Shown one piece after another: positions 36,419-45,547 of a stretch of DNA of 64,000 bases (positions are counted from its first letter, which is position 1; every line of letters starts with the position of its first letter). The position numbers and the translations under genes are program-made. Below the pieces are notes generated by a model, which ran no database searches, was not told where the DNA came from, and saw nothing but the letters and a program-made list of their open reading frames with translations. The DNA is from Thermococcus henrietii (lineage in GTDB: Archaea > Methanobacteriota_B > Thermococci > Thermococcales > Thermococcaceae): positions 682,001 through 746,000 of the forward strand of contig NZ_LT900021.1 of the NCBI RefSeq assembly GCF_900198835.1, read 5' to 3'.

Positions 36419-37870
36419 ATGGGAAAGGTAAGGGACATTGTATACGCCATAGAGCGCTACTTCCCCGAGGTTGAGAGGCCGAAGAGGCACGTTCCCCTCA
36501 AGGAGAAGTTCATGTGGACCGGAATAGTTCTACTGCTCTACTTCATACTCGCTGAAATCCCGTTGTATGGAATCCCACCCAAGGTTCAGGATTACTTTGC
36601 AACGCTCCGTTTCGTGCTTGCAGGTAGGAGTGGCTCCCTGTTAACGCTGGGTATCGGTCCCATCGTTACCGCGAGTATAATCATGCAGCTTCTTGTCGGT
36701 TCCGAGATTGTTCACCTTGACCTTTCAAATCCGGAGGATAGGAGGTTCTACCAGGCCGCCCAGAAGCTGTTTTCGGTGTTCATGAGCTTCTTCGAGGCTG
36801 CCATCTACGTCTTCGCGGGAGCGTTTGGTAAGGTTAGCACCGGAATTGGCGCCTTTCAGACGGTCACAAGTCCCGAGGGGATAATTTACATAGGCCTGGG
36901 ACTGGCCATCCTGATAGTCCTCCAGCTTGGCTTTGCCTCGACGATGCTCATACTACTCGATGAGCTCGTCAGTAAGTGGGGAATCGGTAGCGGTATCAGT
37001 CTCTTCATCGCCGCGGGGGTTTCGCAGACGGTCATCTACAAGGCCCTTGCTCCCATTCCGAGCAAGGAGTACATCGACCCACTCACGGGAAAACCCGCCA
37101 TAGTAGGTGCTATCCCCGCCTTCATACAGCACCTAATTCACGGTGATATCAGCGGCGCCTTCTACCGTGGACCAACGTTGCCCGATATGGTTAAGCTACT
37201 TGGAACCATAGCTGTTTTCCTCATCGTCGTCTACCTTGAGAGCATGCGCGTTGAGATTCCGCTCAGCTACGGTCGTGTAACCGTCCGCGGAAGGTACCCG
37301 ATAAGGTTCATGTACGTCAGCAACATTCCGATAATACTCACCATGGCCCTTTACGCCAACATCCAGCTCTGGGCCAGGCTCCTTAACAACTACGGCATAA
37401 CCTGGCTTGGAACCTTCGACCAGAACGGCTACCCTGCGAGCGGTTTCGTAACTTACCTCTATCCGCCGAGGGACATCTTCCACGTCATATCGGACCCGTG
37501 GAGAGCCTTTGTCTACGCCATAATGACCATATTCTGGTCGCTGATATTCGGTTTCCTCTGGGTTGAGCTGACTGGATTGGACGCCAAGAGCATAGCAAGA
37601 CAGCTCCAGCAGGCTGGACTCCAGATTCCTGGCTTCAGACGCGACCCGAGAATCCTCGAGAAGGTTCTCCAGCGCTACATCCCGTACGTTACGTTCTGGG
37701 GGTCCTTTACACTGGCACTGGTGGCAGTGCTGGCAAACTTCCTCGGAGCACTAGGTACGGGTACGGGAATTCTGCTGACGGTCGGTATACTCTACAGGTT
37801 CTACGAGGAAATAGCAAGGGAACAGGCAACGGAGATGTTTCCAGCCCTCAGAAGGTTCTTCTCCAAGTGA
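36419..37870 (+). CDS. secY: protein translocase subunit SecY
   Basis: 483 aa with ten membrane helices, the central pore of the Sec translocon. The plug/pore-ring region follows TM2 ([14 protein letters not shown]) and the cytosolic loop between TM8 and TM9 ([25 protein letters not shown]) binds ribosome or partner. ATG at 36419 gives [17 protein letters not shown]; a GTG nine bases earlier lies in the ribosome binding site. It is 29 nt after uL15. Confidence 0.97.
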   Translation: MGKVRDIVYAIERYFPEVERPKRHVPLKEKFMWTGIVLLLYFILAEIPLYGIPPKVQDYFATLRFVLAGRSGSLLTLGIGPIVTASIIMQLLVGSEIVHLDLSNPEDRRFYQAAQKLFSVFMSFFEAAIYVFAGAFGKVSTGIGAFQTVTSPEGIIYIGLGLAILIVLQLGFASTMLILLDELVSKWGIGSGISLFIAAGVSQTVIYKALAPIPSKEYIDPLTGKPAIVGAIPAFIQHLIHGDISGAFYRGPTLPDMVKLLGTIAVFLIVVYLESMRVEIPLSYGRVTVRGRYPIRFMYVSNIPIILTMALYANIQLWARLLNNYGITWLGTFDQNGYPASGFVTYLYPPRDIFHVISDPWRAFVYAIMTIFWSLIFGFLWVELTGLDAKSIARQLQQAGLQIPGFRRDPRILEKVLQRYIPYVTFWGSFTLALVAVLANFLGALGTGTGILLTVGILYRFYEEIAREQATEMFPALRRFFSK

Positions 37871-37890
37871 CCCTTTCCTTTTCGCAAAAC

Positions 37891-37899
37891 CTTTTAAGG
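37891..37899 (+). promoter_or_regulatory. TATA box before adkA
   Basis: CTTTTAAGG follows GCAAAAC (BRE-like), 44-52 bp before the adkA ATG. It suggests that adkA and the downstream Oxa1-like gene can be transcribed apart from the ribosomal operon. Confidence 0.55.
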
Positions 37900-37942
37900 T
37901 CGTTTTTCATTACCCAACCAGAACTCCCTGGGTGAGAGAGCT

Positions 37943-38533
37943 ATGCCGTTTGTGGTCATGATTACAGGCATTCCAGGAGTTGGCAAAAGCACCATTACAA
38001 GACTTGCCCTTAAGAGAACCCGGGCTCGGTTCAGGCTCGTCAACTTCGGCGACCTGATGTTCGAGGAGGCCGTTAAGGCGGGCCTCGTTGAACACAGGGA
38101 TGAGATGAGGAAGCTAGACCCAAAAACGCAGAGGGAGCTCCAGCTTAAAGCCGCCCAGAAGATAGTCGAGATGGCCCGTGAGGAGCCGGTACTGCTCGAC
38201 ACCCATGCGACCATTAGAACTCCTGTTGGCTACCTACTCGGCTTTCCCAGGGAGGTTATCGAGGTCATAAACCCCAACTTCATAGTGATAATCGAGGCAA
38301 CGCCGAGCGAGATACTCGGAAGGCGCCTCCGCGACCTCAAGAGGGACAGGGATGTTGAGACAGAGGAGCAGATTGAGAGGCACCAGGACCTCAACAGGGC
38401 CGCGGCGGTGAGCTACGCCATGCACTCAAACGCGCTCATAAAAATAATCGAGAATCACGAGGACAAAGGTCTTGAAGAGGCCGTTAACGAACTCGTTCAA
38501 GTACTGGACCTGGCGGTGAGTGAGTATGATTGA
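37943..38533 (+). CDS. adkA: archaeal adenylate kinase
   Basis: 196 aa, the archaeal-type adenylate kinase that balances AMP, ADP and ATP. The Walker A loop is GIPGVGKST (residues about 8-16). It usually follows secY in Euryarchaeota. The TGA stop overlaps the downstream gene by 8 bp. Confidence 0.95.
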   Translation: MPFVVMITGIPGVGKSTITRLALKRTRARFRLVNFGDLMFEEAVKAGLVEHRDEMRKLDPKTQRELQLKAAQKIVEMAREEPVLLDTHATIRTPVGYLLGFPREVIEVINPNFIVIIEATPSEILGRRLRDLKRDRDVETEEQIERHQDLNRAAAVSYAMHSNALIKIIENHEDKGLEEAVNELVQVLDLAVSEYD

Positions 38534-39050
38534 GGGGATTTACCAGTTTCTTGACAACGTTTTCGGGCCCTTTATGAAGAACTACCACCCCCTGTGGGTT
38601 ATAACCTTCATGGGCTTCATAATCGGAGGATTCTACACGCTAATCTATTACTTCTTCACTGACATAGAGAAGCAGAAGAAGCTCCAGAAGCTCGCCAAGG
38701 AAGTCCAGAAGGAGATGAGGGAAGCCCAGCAGAGCGGGGATGAGAAGAAGCTCAGGAAGGCCCAGCAGAAGCAGTTGGAGCTCATGAAGATGCAGGGTGA
38801 ACTCATGAAGCAGCAGATGATTCCGATGTTCCTCACCATGCCGATATTTTGGATATTCTTTAGATGGCTGCAGAGATGGTACGTTGAGGTTGCGATAGTT
38901 AAGGCCCCCTTCAACTTCTTCGTCTTCGATTGGTTCCACAAGATGTATCACTCTGCCCTCTCGGGAAGCGAACTCGGCTACTTCGGCTGGTACATCCTTT
39001 CGAGCTACGTCATTGGTATGGTGCTTAGAAAGCTCCTCGACATGGGATAA
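38526..39050 (+). CDS. EMC3/TMCO1-like Oxa1-superfamily membrane insertase (DUF106)
   Basis: A 174-aa protein with a first membrane helix (about 22-42), a long charged coiled coil (about 48-100, rich in [14 protein letters not shown]), and two further helices (about 102-122 and 150-172). This is the archaeal Oxa1-like layout, which binds ribosomes and helps insert membrane proteins; the place next to secY fits. ATG at 38526 follows GGTGAG and overlaps the adkA end. Confidence 0.88.
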   Translation: MIEGIYQFLDNVFGPFMKNYHPLWVITFMGFIIGGFYTLIYYFFTDIEKQKKLQKLAKEVQKEMREAQQSGDEKKLRKAQQKQLELMKMQGELMKQQMIPMFLTMPIFWIFFRWLQRWYVEVAIVKAPFNFFVFDWFHKMYHSALSGSELGYFGWYILSSYVIGMVLRKLLDMG

Positions 39051-39058
39051 ATTTAAAA
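39049..39058 (+). promoter_or_regulatory. TATA box before eL34
   Basis: AAATTTAAAA starts at the stop codon of the Oxa1-like gene, 35-44 bp before the eL34 ATG, giving a short leader with GAGGTGAG. Confidence 0.5.
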
Positions 39059-39092
39059 ACGCTCCGCTGAAAGGGGTTGCGAGGTGAGAGTA

Positions 39093-39362
39093 ATGAAGCC
39101 GATGTACCGCTCAAGGTCATGGAGGAGGAAGTACGTTAGGACTCCCGGAGGAAGGACCGTAATCCACTTCGAGAGGAGAAAGCCCAAGGTTGCCCACTGC
39201 GCCATGTGCGGAAGGCCCCTCAACGGCGTTCCGCGCGGAAGGCCGAGCGAGCTCAGGAAGCTCCCGAAGACCGCGAAGAGGCCCGAGAGGCCCTACCCGA
39301 ACCTCTGCCCAAGCTGTATGAGGAAGGTCATGAAGGCCCAGGTTAGGGCCTCCCTCAGCTGA
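39093..39362 (+). CDS. rpl34e: 50S ribosomal protein eL34
   Basis: 89 aa with a zinc ribbon: CAMCG and CPSCM. The N-terminus [20 protein letters not shown] is typical. ATG at 39093 follows GAGGTGAG; cmk follows after 9 nt. Confidence 0.97.
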   Translation: MKPMYRSRSWRRKYVRTPGGRTVIHFERRKPKVAHCAMCGRPLNGVPRGRPSELRKLPKTAKRPERPYPNLCPSCMRKVMKAQVRASLS

Positions 39363-39371
39363 GGTGCGCCT

Positions 39372-39965
39372 ATGCCGAAGGGCTGCCTCGTCATAACCGT
39401 CAGCGGCCTGGCAGGTTCCGGAACCACTACCCTCTGCCGGAACCTCGCCAAGCACTACGGCTTCAAGCACGTTTACGCCGGATTGATATTCCGGCAGATG
39501 GCTAAGGAAAGGGGAATGACCCTTGAGGAGTTTCAGAAGTACGTCGAACTCCACCCTGAGATAGACAGGGAAGTTGACCGGAGGCAGGTCGAGGCAGCCA
39601 AGGAATGTAACGTCGTCATTGAGGGCAGGCTTGCCGGATGGATGGTCAAGAACGCGGACCTTAAGATATGGCTCGACGCTCCAATAATGGAGCGGGCCAA
39701 GAGGGTTGCAAGAAGGGAAGGCGTCTCCGTCGAGGAGGCCTTTGTCCAGATTGCCGAGAGGGAGAAGGGGAACAGGAAAAGGTATTTAAACCTCTACGGT
39801 ATCGACATCGAGGACAAGTCGATTTACGATTTAATCATAAACACTGCCAAATGGGGTCCCGATGGGGTCTTCGCGATTGTGAAGGCCGCCATCGACCACC
39901 TTTACCCCGACGGCGACGCGGGGTCGGGTTCAAGCCCGGAAAACAAAAAGAAGGAGGTGGGATGA
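39372..39965 (+). CDS. cmk: cytidylate kinase
   Basis: A 197-aa P-loop kinase (GLAGSGTTTL, residues about 12-21) that phosphorylates CMP and dCMP. The archaeal family motif is EGRLAGWM. Family members are about 190 aa; the last 15 residues (GSGSSPENKKKE) are a charged tail. It lies between eL34 and eL14, the usual archaeal order. Confidence 0.93.
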   Translation: MPKGCLVITVSGLAGSGTTTLCRNLAKHYGFKHVYAGLIFRQMAKERGMTLEEFQKYVELHPEIDREVDRRQVEAAKECNVVIEGRLAGWMVKNADLKIWLDAPIMERAKRVARREGVSVEEAFVQIAEREKGNRKRYLNLYGIDIEDKSIYDLIINTAKWGPDGVFAIVKAAIDHLYPDGDAGSGSSPENKKKEVG

Positions 39966-40217
39966 ATGCCAGCTATTGAGGTCGGAAGGATTGCCGTCGT
40001 TATTGCCGGAAGGAGGGCCGGACAGAAGGTCGTCGTTGCCGACATAATCGACAAGAACTTCGTCCTCGTCACCGGCGCTGGCCTCAACAAGGTCAAGCGC
40101 AGGAGGATGAATGTCAAGCACCTCGAGCCCCTTCCGGAGAAGGTCAACATCGAGCGCGGTGCCTCCGACGAGGAGATAAAGAAGGCCCTCGAAGAGGCAG
40201 GCATAAGCCTTGAGTGA
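39966..40217 (+). CDS. rpl14e: 50S ribosomal protein eL14
   Basis: 83 aa with an SH3-like fold: [22 protein letters not shown], then [23 protein letters not shown] at 39966 directly follows the cmk stop, with GGAGGTGG as ribosome binding site inside cmk. Confidence 0.96.
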   Translation: MPAIEVGRIAVVIAGRRAGQKVVVADIIDKNFVLVTGAGLNKVKRRRMNVKHLEPLPEKVNIERGASDEEIKKALEEAGISLE

Positions 40218-40286
40218 GGGCTTTCCCTCACTCTTCTTCCAATAAGTTTCTTAACGCTTCTCTTCGTTAATTCTCCGGGGATTGGC

Positions 40287-41000
40287 ATGATTGCACTCGT
40301 TACTGGCGCAACCGGTGGAATCGGAAGGCTTCTTGTGAAGGCGTTGCTTGATGAAGGTTACAGGGTTGTTGGCGTGGGAAGGCGAAGGGAGAAGCTCGAG
40401 GAGCTGAAGGCCCTTGGTAACTTTGACTACATCGTTGCTGACTTAACCGAGCCAAACAGTACAGAAAGAATAGCGAAAGCCCTAAGGGAACTTGGAATGG
40501 GGGAACTCGACCTCCTCGTGAACAACGCCGGCTATGCACTCCGGAAGCCCCTCCTCGAACATAGCGACGCGGAACTCGAGAGGCTCTTCAAGGTTAACGC
40601 GTTGGTTCCCGTTGAGCTCACGCGGGAGCTGTTGCCCCTCCTTAGGCCCGGCTCAACGGTTGTCTTCGTAATCAGCGGGGTCGCCTTCGTCAACGTTCCC
40701 GAGCTTCCGTCTTACTGCGCCGCCAAGGGCGCACTGCACTACCTCGCGGTGAACCTTGAACGGGAGCTGAAGGAGAGGGGAATCCGTGTCATGCGCGTCT
40801 ATCCAAAGCAGGTCAAGACGGAGTTCTTCACCCGGAACAACGTGCCATACCCGAAGGGTTCAATAGAACCCGAAGACGTCGTTAGGGCAATAATGAGGGG
40901 ACTGAAGAAAGGTAAGAGGGAGGTCTTCGTCCCCGGCTACCTCAAACTGGTCAAATACCTCCCCAACTGGCCGGTTTTCACGTACCGCTTCAGGTATTAG
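40287..41000 (+). CDS. short-chain dehydrogenase/reductase
   Basis: A 237-aa classical SDR: GATGGIGR cofactor loop (residues 8-15), NNAGYA (near 73-78), catalytic S near 130 (VISGVA), Y-x-x-x-K (YCAAK near 145-149). The GRRR after the second strand suggests NADP(H). Substrate unknown. It lies between eL14 and cbf5, where archaeal genomes usually have no such gene, so it looks inserted. It has its own weak promoter (TTTCTTAAC near 40246). Confidence 0.92.
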   Translation: MIALVTGATGGIGRLLVKALLDEGYRVVGVGRRREKLEELKALGNFDYIVADLTEPNSTERIAKALRELGMGELDLLVNNAGYALRKPLLEHSDAELERLFKVNALVPVELTRELLPLLRPGSTVVFVISGVAFVNVPELPSYCAAKGALHYLAVNLERELKERGIRVMRVYPKQVKTEFFTRNNVPYPKGSIEPEDVVRAIMRGLKKGKREVFVPGYLKLVKYLPNWPVFTYRFRY

Positions 41001-41004
41001 GTGA

Positions 41005-41013
41005 GTTTATTAA
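41005..41013 (+). promoter_or_regulatory. TATA box of hicBA
   Basis: GTTTATTAA lies about 35 bp before the hicB start, with GGGGGGTGAG directly ahead of it. Confidence 0.5.
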
Positions 41014-41046
41014 GTCTGGCCTCAAACTCTATGGGGGGTGAGTGAG

Positions 41047-41268
41047 GTGCAACTCCATGCCGTCATCTGGGAGGAAGAGGGCATTTACGTCATTCGGGAG
41101 GTCTTTACAGGTGTTACGACTCAGGGGGAGACAATAGAGGAGGCAATTGAGAACCTCAAAGAGGCCGTTGAGCTGTACCTTGAGGAGTTTCCGGAGCTGA
41201 GGAATGAACTGAAGAGGGTAAAGTTCGTGGGCGATTTCCATGTCGAAGTTGCCAAGGCTCTCGGGTGA
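41047..41268 (+). CDS. hicB: HicB-like antitoxin
   Basis: A 73-aa protein of the HicB fold: a beta sheet (LHAVIWEEEGIYVIREV), the signature GVTTQGETIEEAIENLKEAVELYLEE, and no added C-terminal DNA-binding domain, so it is a minimal HicB. GTG at 41047 has GGTGA 5 nt upstream; GTG at 41038 is an alternative. The gene precedes and overlaps hicA by 29 bp, the reverse of the more common hicA-hicB order. Confidence 0.88.
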   Translation: MQLHAVIWEEEGIYVIREVFTGVTTQGETIEEAIENLKEAVELYLEEFPELRNELKRVKFVGDFHVEVAKALG

Positions 41269-41479
41269 AGAAGTCGTTAAAGTGCTCACCAAAAAGTTCG
41301 GCTTCGAGGTGTCCCGCCAGAGGGGTAGCCACGTTGTCCTCGTTAAATACGTTGACGGCAGGAAAATAGGAACTGTGGTCCCGCTTCACAAAGAGTTAAA
41401 AGCTGGTACGTTGATGGGAGTCCTGAGACTTGCTCAAATAAGCAAGGAGGACTTTATCAAAGCGCTGGAAGACCCATAG
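41240..41479 (+). CDS. hicA: HicA-like mRNA interferase toxin
   Basis: A 79-aa double-stranded-RNA-binding-like toxin. The catalytic His is in RQRGSHVVL (near residue 31), after LSGEEVVKVLTKKFGFEV, and GTVVPLHKELKAGTLMGVLRLA follows. HicA toxins cut mRNA and are neutralised by HicB. ATG lies within hicB, giving coupled translation. The stop lies 9 nt before cbf5. Confidence 0.9.
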   Translation: MSKLPRLSGEEVVKVLTKKFGFEVSRQRGSHVVLVKYVDGRKIGTVVPLHKELKAGTLMGVLRLAQISKEDFIKALEDP

Positions 41480-41488
41480 GTGATGCTC

Positions 41489-42493
41489 ATGGCGAGGGAC
41501 GAAGTAAGGAGAATCCTTCCGGCTGACATAAAGCGAGAGGTCCTGATTAAGGACGAGAAGGCCGAGACGAACCCGAAGTGGGGCTTTCCGCCAGAGAAGA
41601 GGCCAATGGAGATGCACATGCAGTTCGGCATAATCAACCTCGACAAACCACCTGGGCCGACGAGCCACGAAGTTGTTGCGTGGATTAAGAAGCTCTTCAA
41701 CCTGAGCAAGGCTGGTCACGGCGGAACCCTCGACCCCAAGGTCAGCGGTGTTTTACCGGTTGCCCTTGAGAGGGCCACGAGGGTCGTTCAGGCGCTCCTT
41801 CCTGCCGGTAAGGAGTACGTAGCTTTAATGCACCTTCACGGTGACGTTCCCGAGGACAGAATCCTCGCGGTTATGAAGGAGTTCCAGGGCGAGATAATTC
41901 AGAGGCCACCGCTGAGGAGTGCCGTAAAGAGGCGCCTGAGGACGAGAAAGGTCTACTACATCGACGTGCTCGAGATAGACGGCAGGGACGTGCTCTTCCG
42001 CGTTGGTGTCGAGGCGGGAACGTACATACGTTCGCTGATTCACCACATAGGCCTAGCTTTGGGCGTTGGAGCGCACATGGCCGAGTTGCGCCGTACCAGA
42101 AGCGGTCCCTTCAAGGAGGACGAGACGCTGGTGACGCTTCACGACTTGGTGGACTACTACCACTTCTGGAAGGAGGACGGCATTGAGGAGTACTTCAGGA
42201 AGGCGATACAGCCGATGGAAAAAGCGGTTGAACATCTGCCCAAGGTGTGGATAAGGGATTCGGCCGTTTCTGCCGTAACGCACGGCGCGGACCTGGCCGT
42301 TCCGGGAATAGTCAAGCTCCACAAGGGCATAAAGAAGGGTGACCTCGTTGCGATAATGACCCTCAAGGATGAGCTGGTGGCACTTGGAAAAGCCACGATG
42401 ACGAGCGGTGAGATGCTCCAGCGGAGCAAGGGCATAGCGGTTGACGTTGACAAGGTCTTCATGCCAAGAGACTGGTATCCGAAGCTGTGGTAG
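41489..42493 (+). CDS. cbf5: Cbf5 / TruB-family tRNA and rRNA pseudouridine synthase
   Basis: 334 aa, the archaeal dyskerin, catalytic subunit of H/ACA snoRNPs with Nop10, L7Ae and Gar1. Catalytic Asp is D82 in GHGGTLDPKVSG. The second motif is RVGVEAGTYIRSLIHHIG and the C-terminal PUA domain covers about 245-330. ATG at 41489 after AGGTGATG. It is the last gene before hairpin island 2. Confidence 0.96.
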   Translation: MARDEVRRILPADIKREVLIKDEKAETNPKWGFPPEKRPMEMHMQFGIINLDKPPGPTSHEVVAWIKKLFNLSKAGHGGTLDPKVSGVLPVALERATRVVQALLPAGKEYVALMHLHGDVPEDRILAVMKEFQGEIIQRPPLRSAVKRRLRTRKVYYIDVLEIDGRDVLFRVGVEAGTYIRSLIHHIGLALGVGAHMAELRRTRSGPFKEDETLVTLHDLVDYYHFWKEDGIEEYFRKAIQPMEKAVEHLPKVWIRDSAVSAVTHGADLAVPGIVKLHKGIKKGDLVAIMTLKDELVALGKATMTSGEMLQRSKGIAVDVDKVFMPRDWYPKLW

Positions 42494-43394
42494 CGGCCCT
42501 TGCTGACGCAAGCGCCGGCGGAAGATTTAGTGCCTTTTTAGAATTTTGCTGATTTTTCATTGGGGGTTCTCTGTGTGTCCCAGGTAACGGGTGTTTCTCT
42601 CTTTGAAGGCGCCCGATGGGCGCCGATATTGAAGTCGAAACTATCTCAAAGGACTTTAGTTTGATTTAACCCCATCTCAGCTTGCTCTTTTGTTAGTGCA
42701 CGATTGACCTTTCGCCTATGAGTAAGAAGGGCACTCTTTGGTCAAACTTTGCTTTGCAAAGTTTGTTAGCCTGCGCGAAGTTTCATCAAGGTTTGTAGCT
42801 CCCTTCTAAAGTTCATTTTTTAAGGATTTTCTTAATTAACATGGCTCTTTTTGGATGGGATTATATTGAATGCCTTTTAGTGTGGGTTTAAATTTAAATT
42901 GACGCCCTTCGGGCGTCGGGAAGAGAGTAAACCCTTTTTGAGAGGAACCATTTGGATTCTTCCCCTTTGAGCATTATGCAATTTTGTGAGCAAAATCCCT
43001 GGAATGGGTTTTTGGTAGTGAGCTACTAACTTTTGGTGAAGCTTTTTCCAAAAGCTTCCTGTACTCTCAAACCCCCTGAGTGGGGCTTCGCCCCACGTTA
43101 GGAAACTTTGTCAAGCAAAGTTCATCAAAGCCAGCATGCCTCTTAAATGGCTTGTTCTCAGGGGGTTTACTTCCAAACCTGCCAGTTTTGAATGTGTTTT
43201 CCTCCCGTTAGCGCCCTTCGGGCGCTCTTTTAAGTTAAACACCTTCTCCAGGAGATATTGTAAGTGTAAACCCCGAACCAGTGGACTGCTTGATAACGCA
43301 TGCAACTTTCCTTTTGTCCTTTTTGACAGTTAAACCCTTTTGGTCAAGCTTTGCGGGAGCAAAGGTTGATAAACCCCTCAACGAAGCACCGCAC
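42494..43394. repeat. hairpin-mosaic island 2, gene-free, between cbf5 and a methyltransferase
   Basis: About 0.9 kb with no convincing gene. GC-rich 17-nt hairpins (7-bp stem, 3-nt loop) lie at 42608-42624, 42901-42917 (identical to 23566-23582), 43080-43096 and 43210-43226. AT-rich hairpins lie at 42743-42765 (10-bp stem) and 43038-43058 (9-bp stem). Tail motifs ATCAAGGTTTGTAGCTC (42784) and its inverted form (43014) are present. 43061-43099 is an inverted near-copy of 23382-23420. GTGCACGATTG recurs here and in island 1, and GCATGCCTCTTAAA recurs in island 3. Confidence 0.8.
43061..43099 (+). repeat. 39-nt module shared inverted with 23382-23420
   Basis: One mismatch against the reverse complement of 23382-23420. 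It contains GTACTCTCAAACCCCC and the hairpin GTGGGGC-TTC-GCCCCAC. Confidence 0.9.
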
Positions 43395-43982
43395 ATGAGC
43401 CACTACTACTCCGAGGAGCCGAACGTCCCGCTGAAGACGAAGACGATAGAGGTCTGCCTTAGGGGTTACTGCTTCAAGTTCATCACAGCGAGCGGTGTCT
43501 TCTCCTTCGGGAAGCTCGACCGGGGGACGGAGTTGCTCATAGAAAACATGGTTCTCGATAGGAACTGGCGCGTCCTTGATTTGGGCTGTGGCTACGGGGC
43601 AATTGGAATAGTCGCTTCCCGCTTCGTTGACTACGTCGTTATGACCGACGTGAACAGGCGCGCGGTCAGCATAGCGAGGAAAAACTTAAAAATCAACGGC
43701 GTTAGAAACGCCGAGGTCAGGTGGGGAAGCCTCTACGAGCCCGTTAAGGGCGAAAAATTCGACTCAATCATCACCAATCCCCCCGTGCACGCGGGAAAGG
43801 AAGTCCTGAGGGAAATAGTTATAAACGCTCCCCGGCATCTCAACGATGGTGGCCTCCTGCAACTGGTGATTAAGACGAAGCAGGGGGCAAAGTATATTAA
43901 GGCCCTCATGGAGGAGACCTTCATCGAAGTGAGAGAGCTCGCGAAGGGGAGCGGTTACCGCGTGTACGCCGGGATTGCCTAG
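43395..43982 (+). CDS. class I SAM-dependent methyltransferase (RsmC-like)
   Basis: A 195-aa small methyltransferase domain: SAM site DLGCGYGAIG (residues about 61-70), acidic DVNRRAV, and catalytic NPP in ITNPPVHAGK (near 122). The NPP motif points to an exocyclic amine of guanine or adenine in rRNA or tRNA. ATG at 43395 begins MSHYYSEEPNVPL, usual for the family; frames further upstream run into island 2. Its last 15 bases are also the first 15 of tRNA-Ser, on the same strand. Confidence 0.88.
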   Translation: MSHYYSEEPNVPLKTKTIEVCLRGYCFKFITASGVFSFGKLDRGTELLIENMVLDRNWRVLDLGCGYGAIGIVASRFVDYVVMTDVNRRAVSIARKNLKINGVRNAEVRWGSLYEPVKGEKFDSIITNPPVHAGKEVLREIVINAPRHLNDGGLLQLVIKTKQGAKYIKALMEETFIEVRELAKGSGYRVYAGIA

Positions 43983-44054
43983 CCTGGGAAGGCGCGGGCC
44001 TTGAGAGCCCGTGGGCGTTTGCCCGCCGGGGTTCAAATCCCCGTCCCGGCGCCA
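43968..44054 (+). tRNA. tRNA-Ser (TGA)
   Basis: A class II tRNA with acceptor GCCGGGA/TCCCGGC, anticodon loop CTTGAGA (anticodon TGA), a long variable arm (GGGCG/CGCCC type) and encoded CCA. The 5' 15 nt overlap the 3' end and TAG stop of the methyltransferase gene. No TATA box is visible 25-35 bp upstream, so it may be processed from the methyltransferase transcript. Confidence 0.95.
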
Positions 44055-44096
44055 AAATCCCTTTGATTCCCAAGAGGGATGGGAGGTGTGTTGATA

Positions 44097-44546
44097 ATGA
44101 CCGAAAACTTCAGGCACATAGTCCGCGTTGCGGGCGTTGATCTGGATGGACACAAGCAGTTGAGATGGGCACTGACAGGGATTAAGGGAATAGGAATAAA
44201 CTTCGCCACGATGGTGCTCAGAGTTGCAGGACTCGACCCCTACATGAAGGCCGGTTACCTCACCGACGAGCAGGTTAAGCTGATAGAGAAAATCCTCGAG
44301 GACCCCGTCGCCCACGGAATCCCGGCCTGGGCCGTCAACAGGCCGAAGGACTACGAGACCGGCAGGGACATGCACCTCATTACCGCCAAGCTCGTTATGG
44401 CCTGGCGTGAGGACGTCAACAGGCTCAGGAGAATACGCGCTTACCGTGGTATAAGGCACGAGCTCGGCCTGCCACTCCGCGGTCAGAGGACCAGGTCGAA
44501 CTTCAGGCACGGAACCACCGTCGGCGTTAGCAGGAGGAAGAAGTGA
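44097..44546 (+). CDS. rps13: 30S ribosomal protein uS13
   Basis: 149 aa with helix-turn-helix [14 protein letters not shown] and the C-terminal [19 protein letters not shown] at 44097 follows GGGAGGTG; an upstream start would add six residues next to the tRNA. It heads the uS13-uS4-uS11-rpoD unit. Confidence 0.97.
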   Translation: MTENFRHIVRVAGVDLDGHKQLRWALTGIKGIGINFATMVLRVAGLDPYMKAGYLTDEQVKLIEKILEDPVAHGIPAWAVNRPKDYETGRDMHLITAKLVMAWREDVNRLRRIRAYRGIRHELGLPLRGQRTRSNFRHGTTVGVSRRKK

Positions 44547-44556
44547 GGTGGTGTAA

Positions 44557-45099
44557 ATGGGAGACCCGAAGAGGCAGAGGAAGAAGTACGAGACTCCCTC
44601 TCACCCCTGGATTAAGGAGAGACTCGACCGCGAGAGGGTTCTGAAGAGGAAGTACGCCCTCAAGAACAAGAAGGAGCTCTGGCGCCACGAGACCCAGCTC
44701 AAGGAGTTCAGGCGTAGGGCGAGGCGCCTTCTCGCAGCGAGGGGTAAGCAGGCCGAAATCGAGAGGCAGCAGCTCCTCCAGAGGCTCCACAGGCTCGGCC
44801 TTCTCCCGGCCGATGCCGTGCTCGATGACGTTCTCTCGCTCACCGTTGAGGACGTCCTCGAGAGAAGACTCCAGACGATAGTTTACAAGAAGGGACTCGC
44901 CAGGACCATCAAGCAGGCCAGACAGCTCATAGTCCACGGCCACATCGAGGTCAACGGCCAGATAATCCGCTCACCCGGCTACCTCGTCCTCCGCGAGGAG
45001 GAGGACACCATTACCTACTCCAAGAACTCCCCCTTCGCGAAGGAGGGTCACCCCGAGAGGATGGTTATTGAACAGGCCAAGCAGGGTGGTGAGGCATGA
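44557..45099 (+). CDS. rps4: 30S ribosomal protein uS4
   Basis: 180 aa with an S4 RNA-binding domain ([27 protein letters not shown], about 105-130). ATG after GAGGTGG. The TGA overlaps uS11 by 4 bp. Confidence 0.97.
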   Translation: MGDPKRQRKKYETPSHPWIKERLDRERVLKRKYALKNKKELWRHETQLKEFRRRARRLLAARGKQAEIERQQLLQRLHRLGLLPADAVLDDVLSLTVEDVLERRLQTIVYKKGLARTIKQARQLIVHGHIEVNGQIIRSPGYLVLREEEDTITYSKNSPFAKEGHPERMVIEQAKQGGEA

Positions 45100-45518
45100 G
45101 CGAGGAAACCCAGCAGCAGGTTAACCTTAAGAAGAAGGAGAAGTGGGGAGTTGCCCACATTTACTCCTCTTACAACAACACCATCATCCACATCACCGAC
45201 CTCACCGGGGCCGAGACCGTCTCCAGGTGGAGCGGTGGTATGGTCGTCAAGGCCGACAGGGACGAGCCCTCCCCGTACGCGGCCATGATTGCCGCCAAGA
45301 GGGCCGCCGAAGAGGCCATGGAGAAGGGCTTCGTCGGTGTTCACATCAAGGTTCGCGCCCCCGGAGGAAGCAAGAGCAAGACCCCCGGACCCGGTGCTCA
45401 AGCGGCAATCAGGGCCCTCGCGAGGGCTGGCCTCAGAATCGGCAGGGTGGAAGACGTTACCCCGATACCGCACGACGGAACCAGGCCCAAGGGCGGTAGG
45501 CGCGGTAGGCGCGTCTGA
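45096..45518 (+). CDS. rps11: 30S ribosomal protein uS11
   Basis: 140 aa: [19 protein letters not shown] and the conserved C-terminal [21 protein letters not shown] of the platform. Overlaps uS4. Confidence 0.97.
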   Translation: MSEETQQQVNLKKKEKWGVAHIYSSYNNTIIHITDLTGAETVSRWSGGMVVKADRDEPSPYAAMIAAKRAAEEAMEKGFVGVHIKVRAPGGSKSKTPGPGAQAAIRALARAGLRIGRVEDVTPIPHDGTRPKGGRRGRRV

Positions 45519-45547
45519 CCTTTACAACTTCTTTTTTGGTGATGCAA

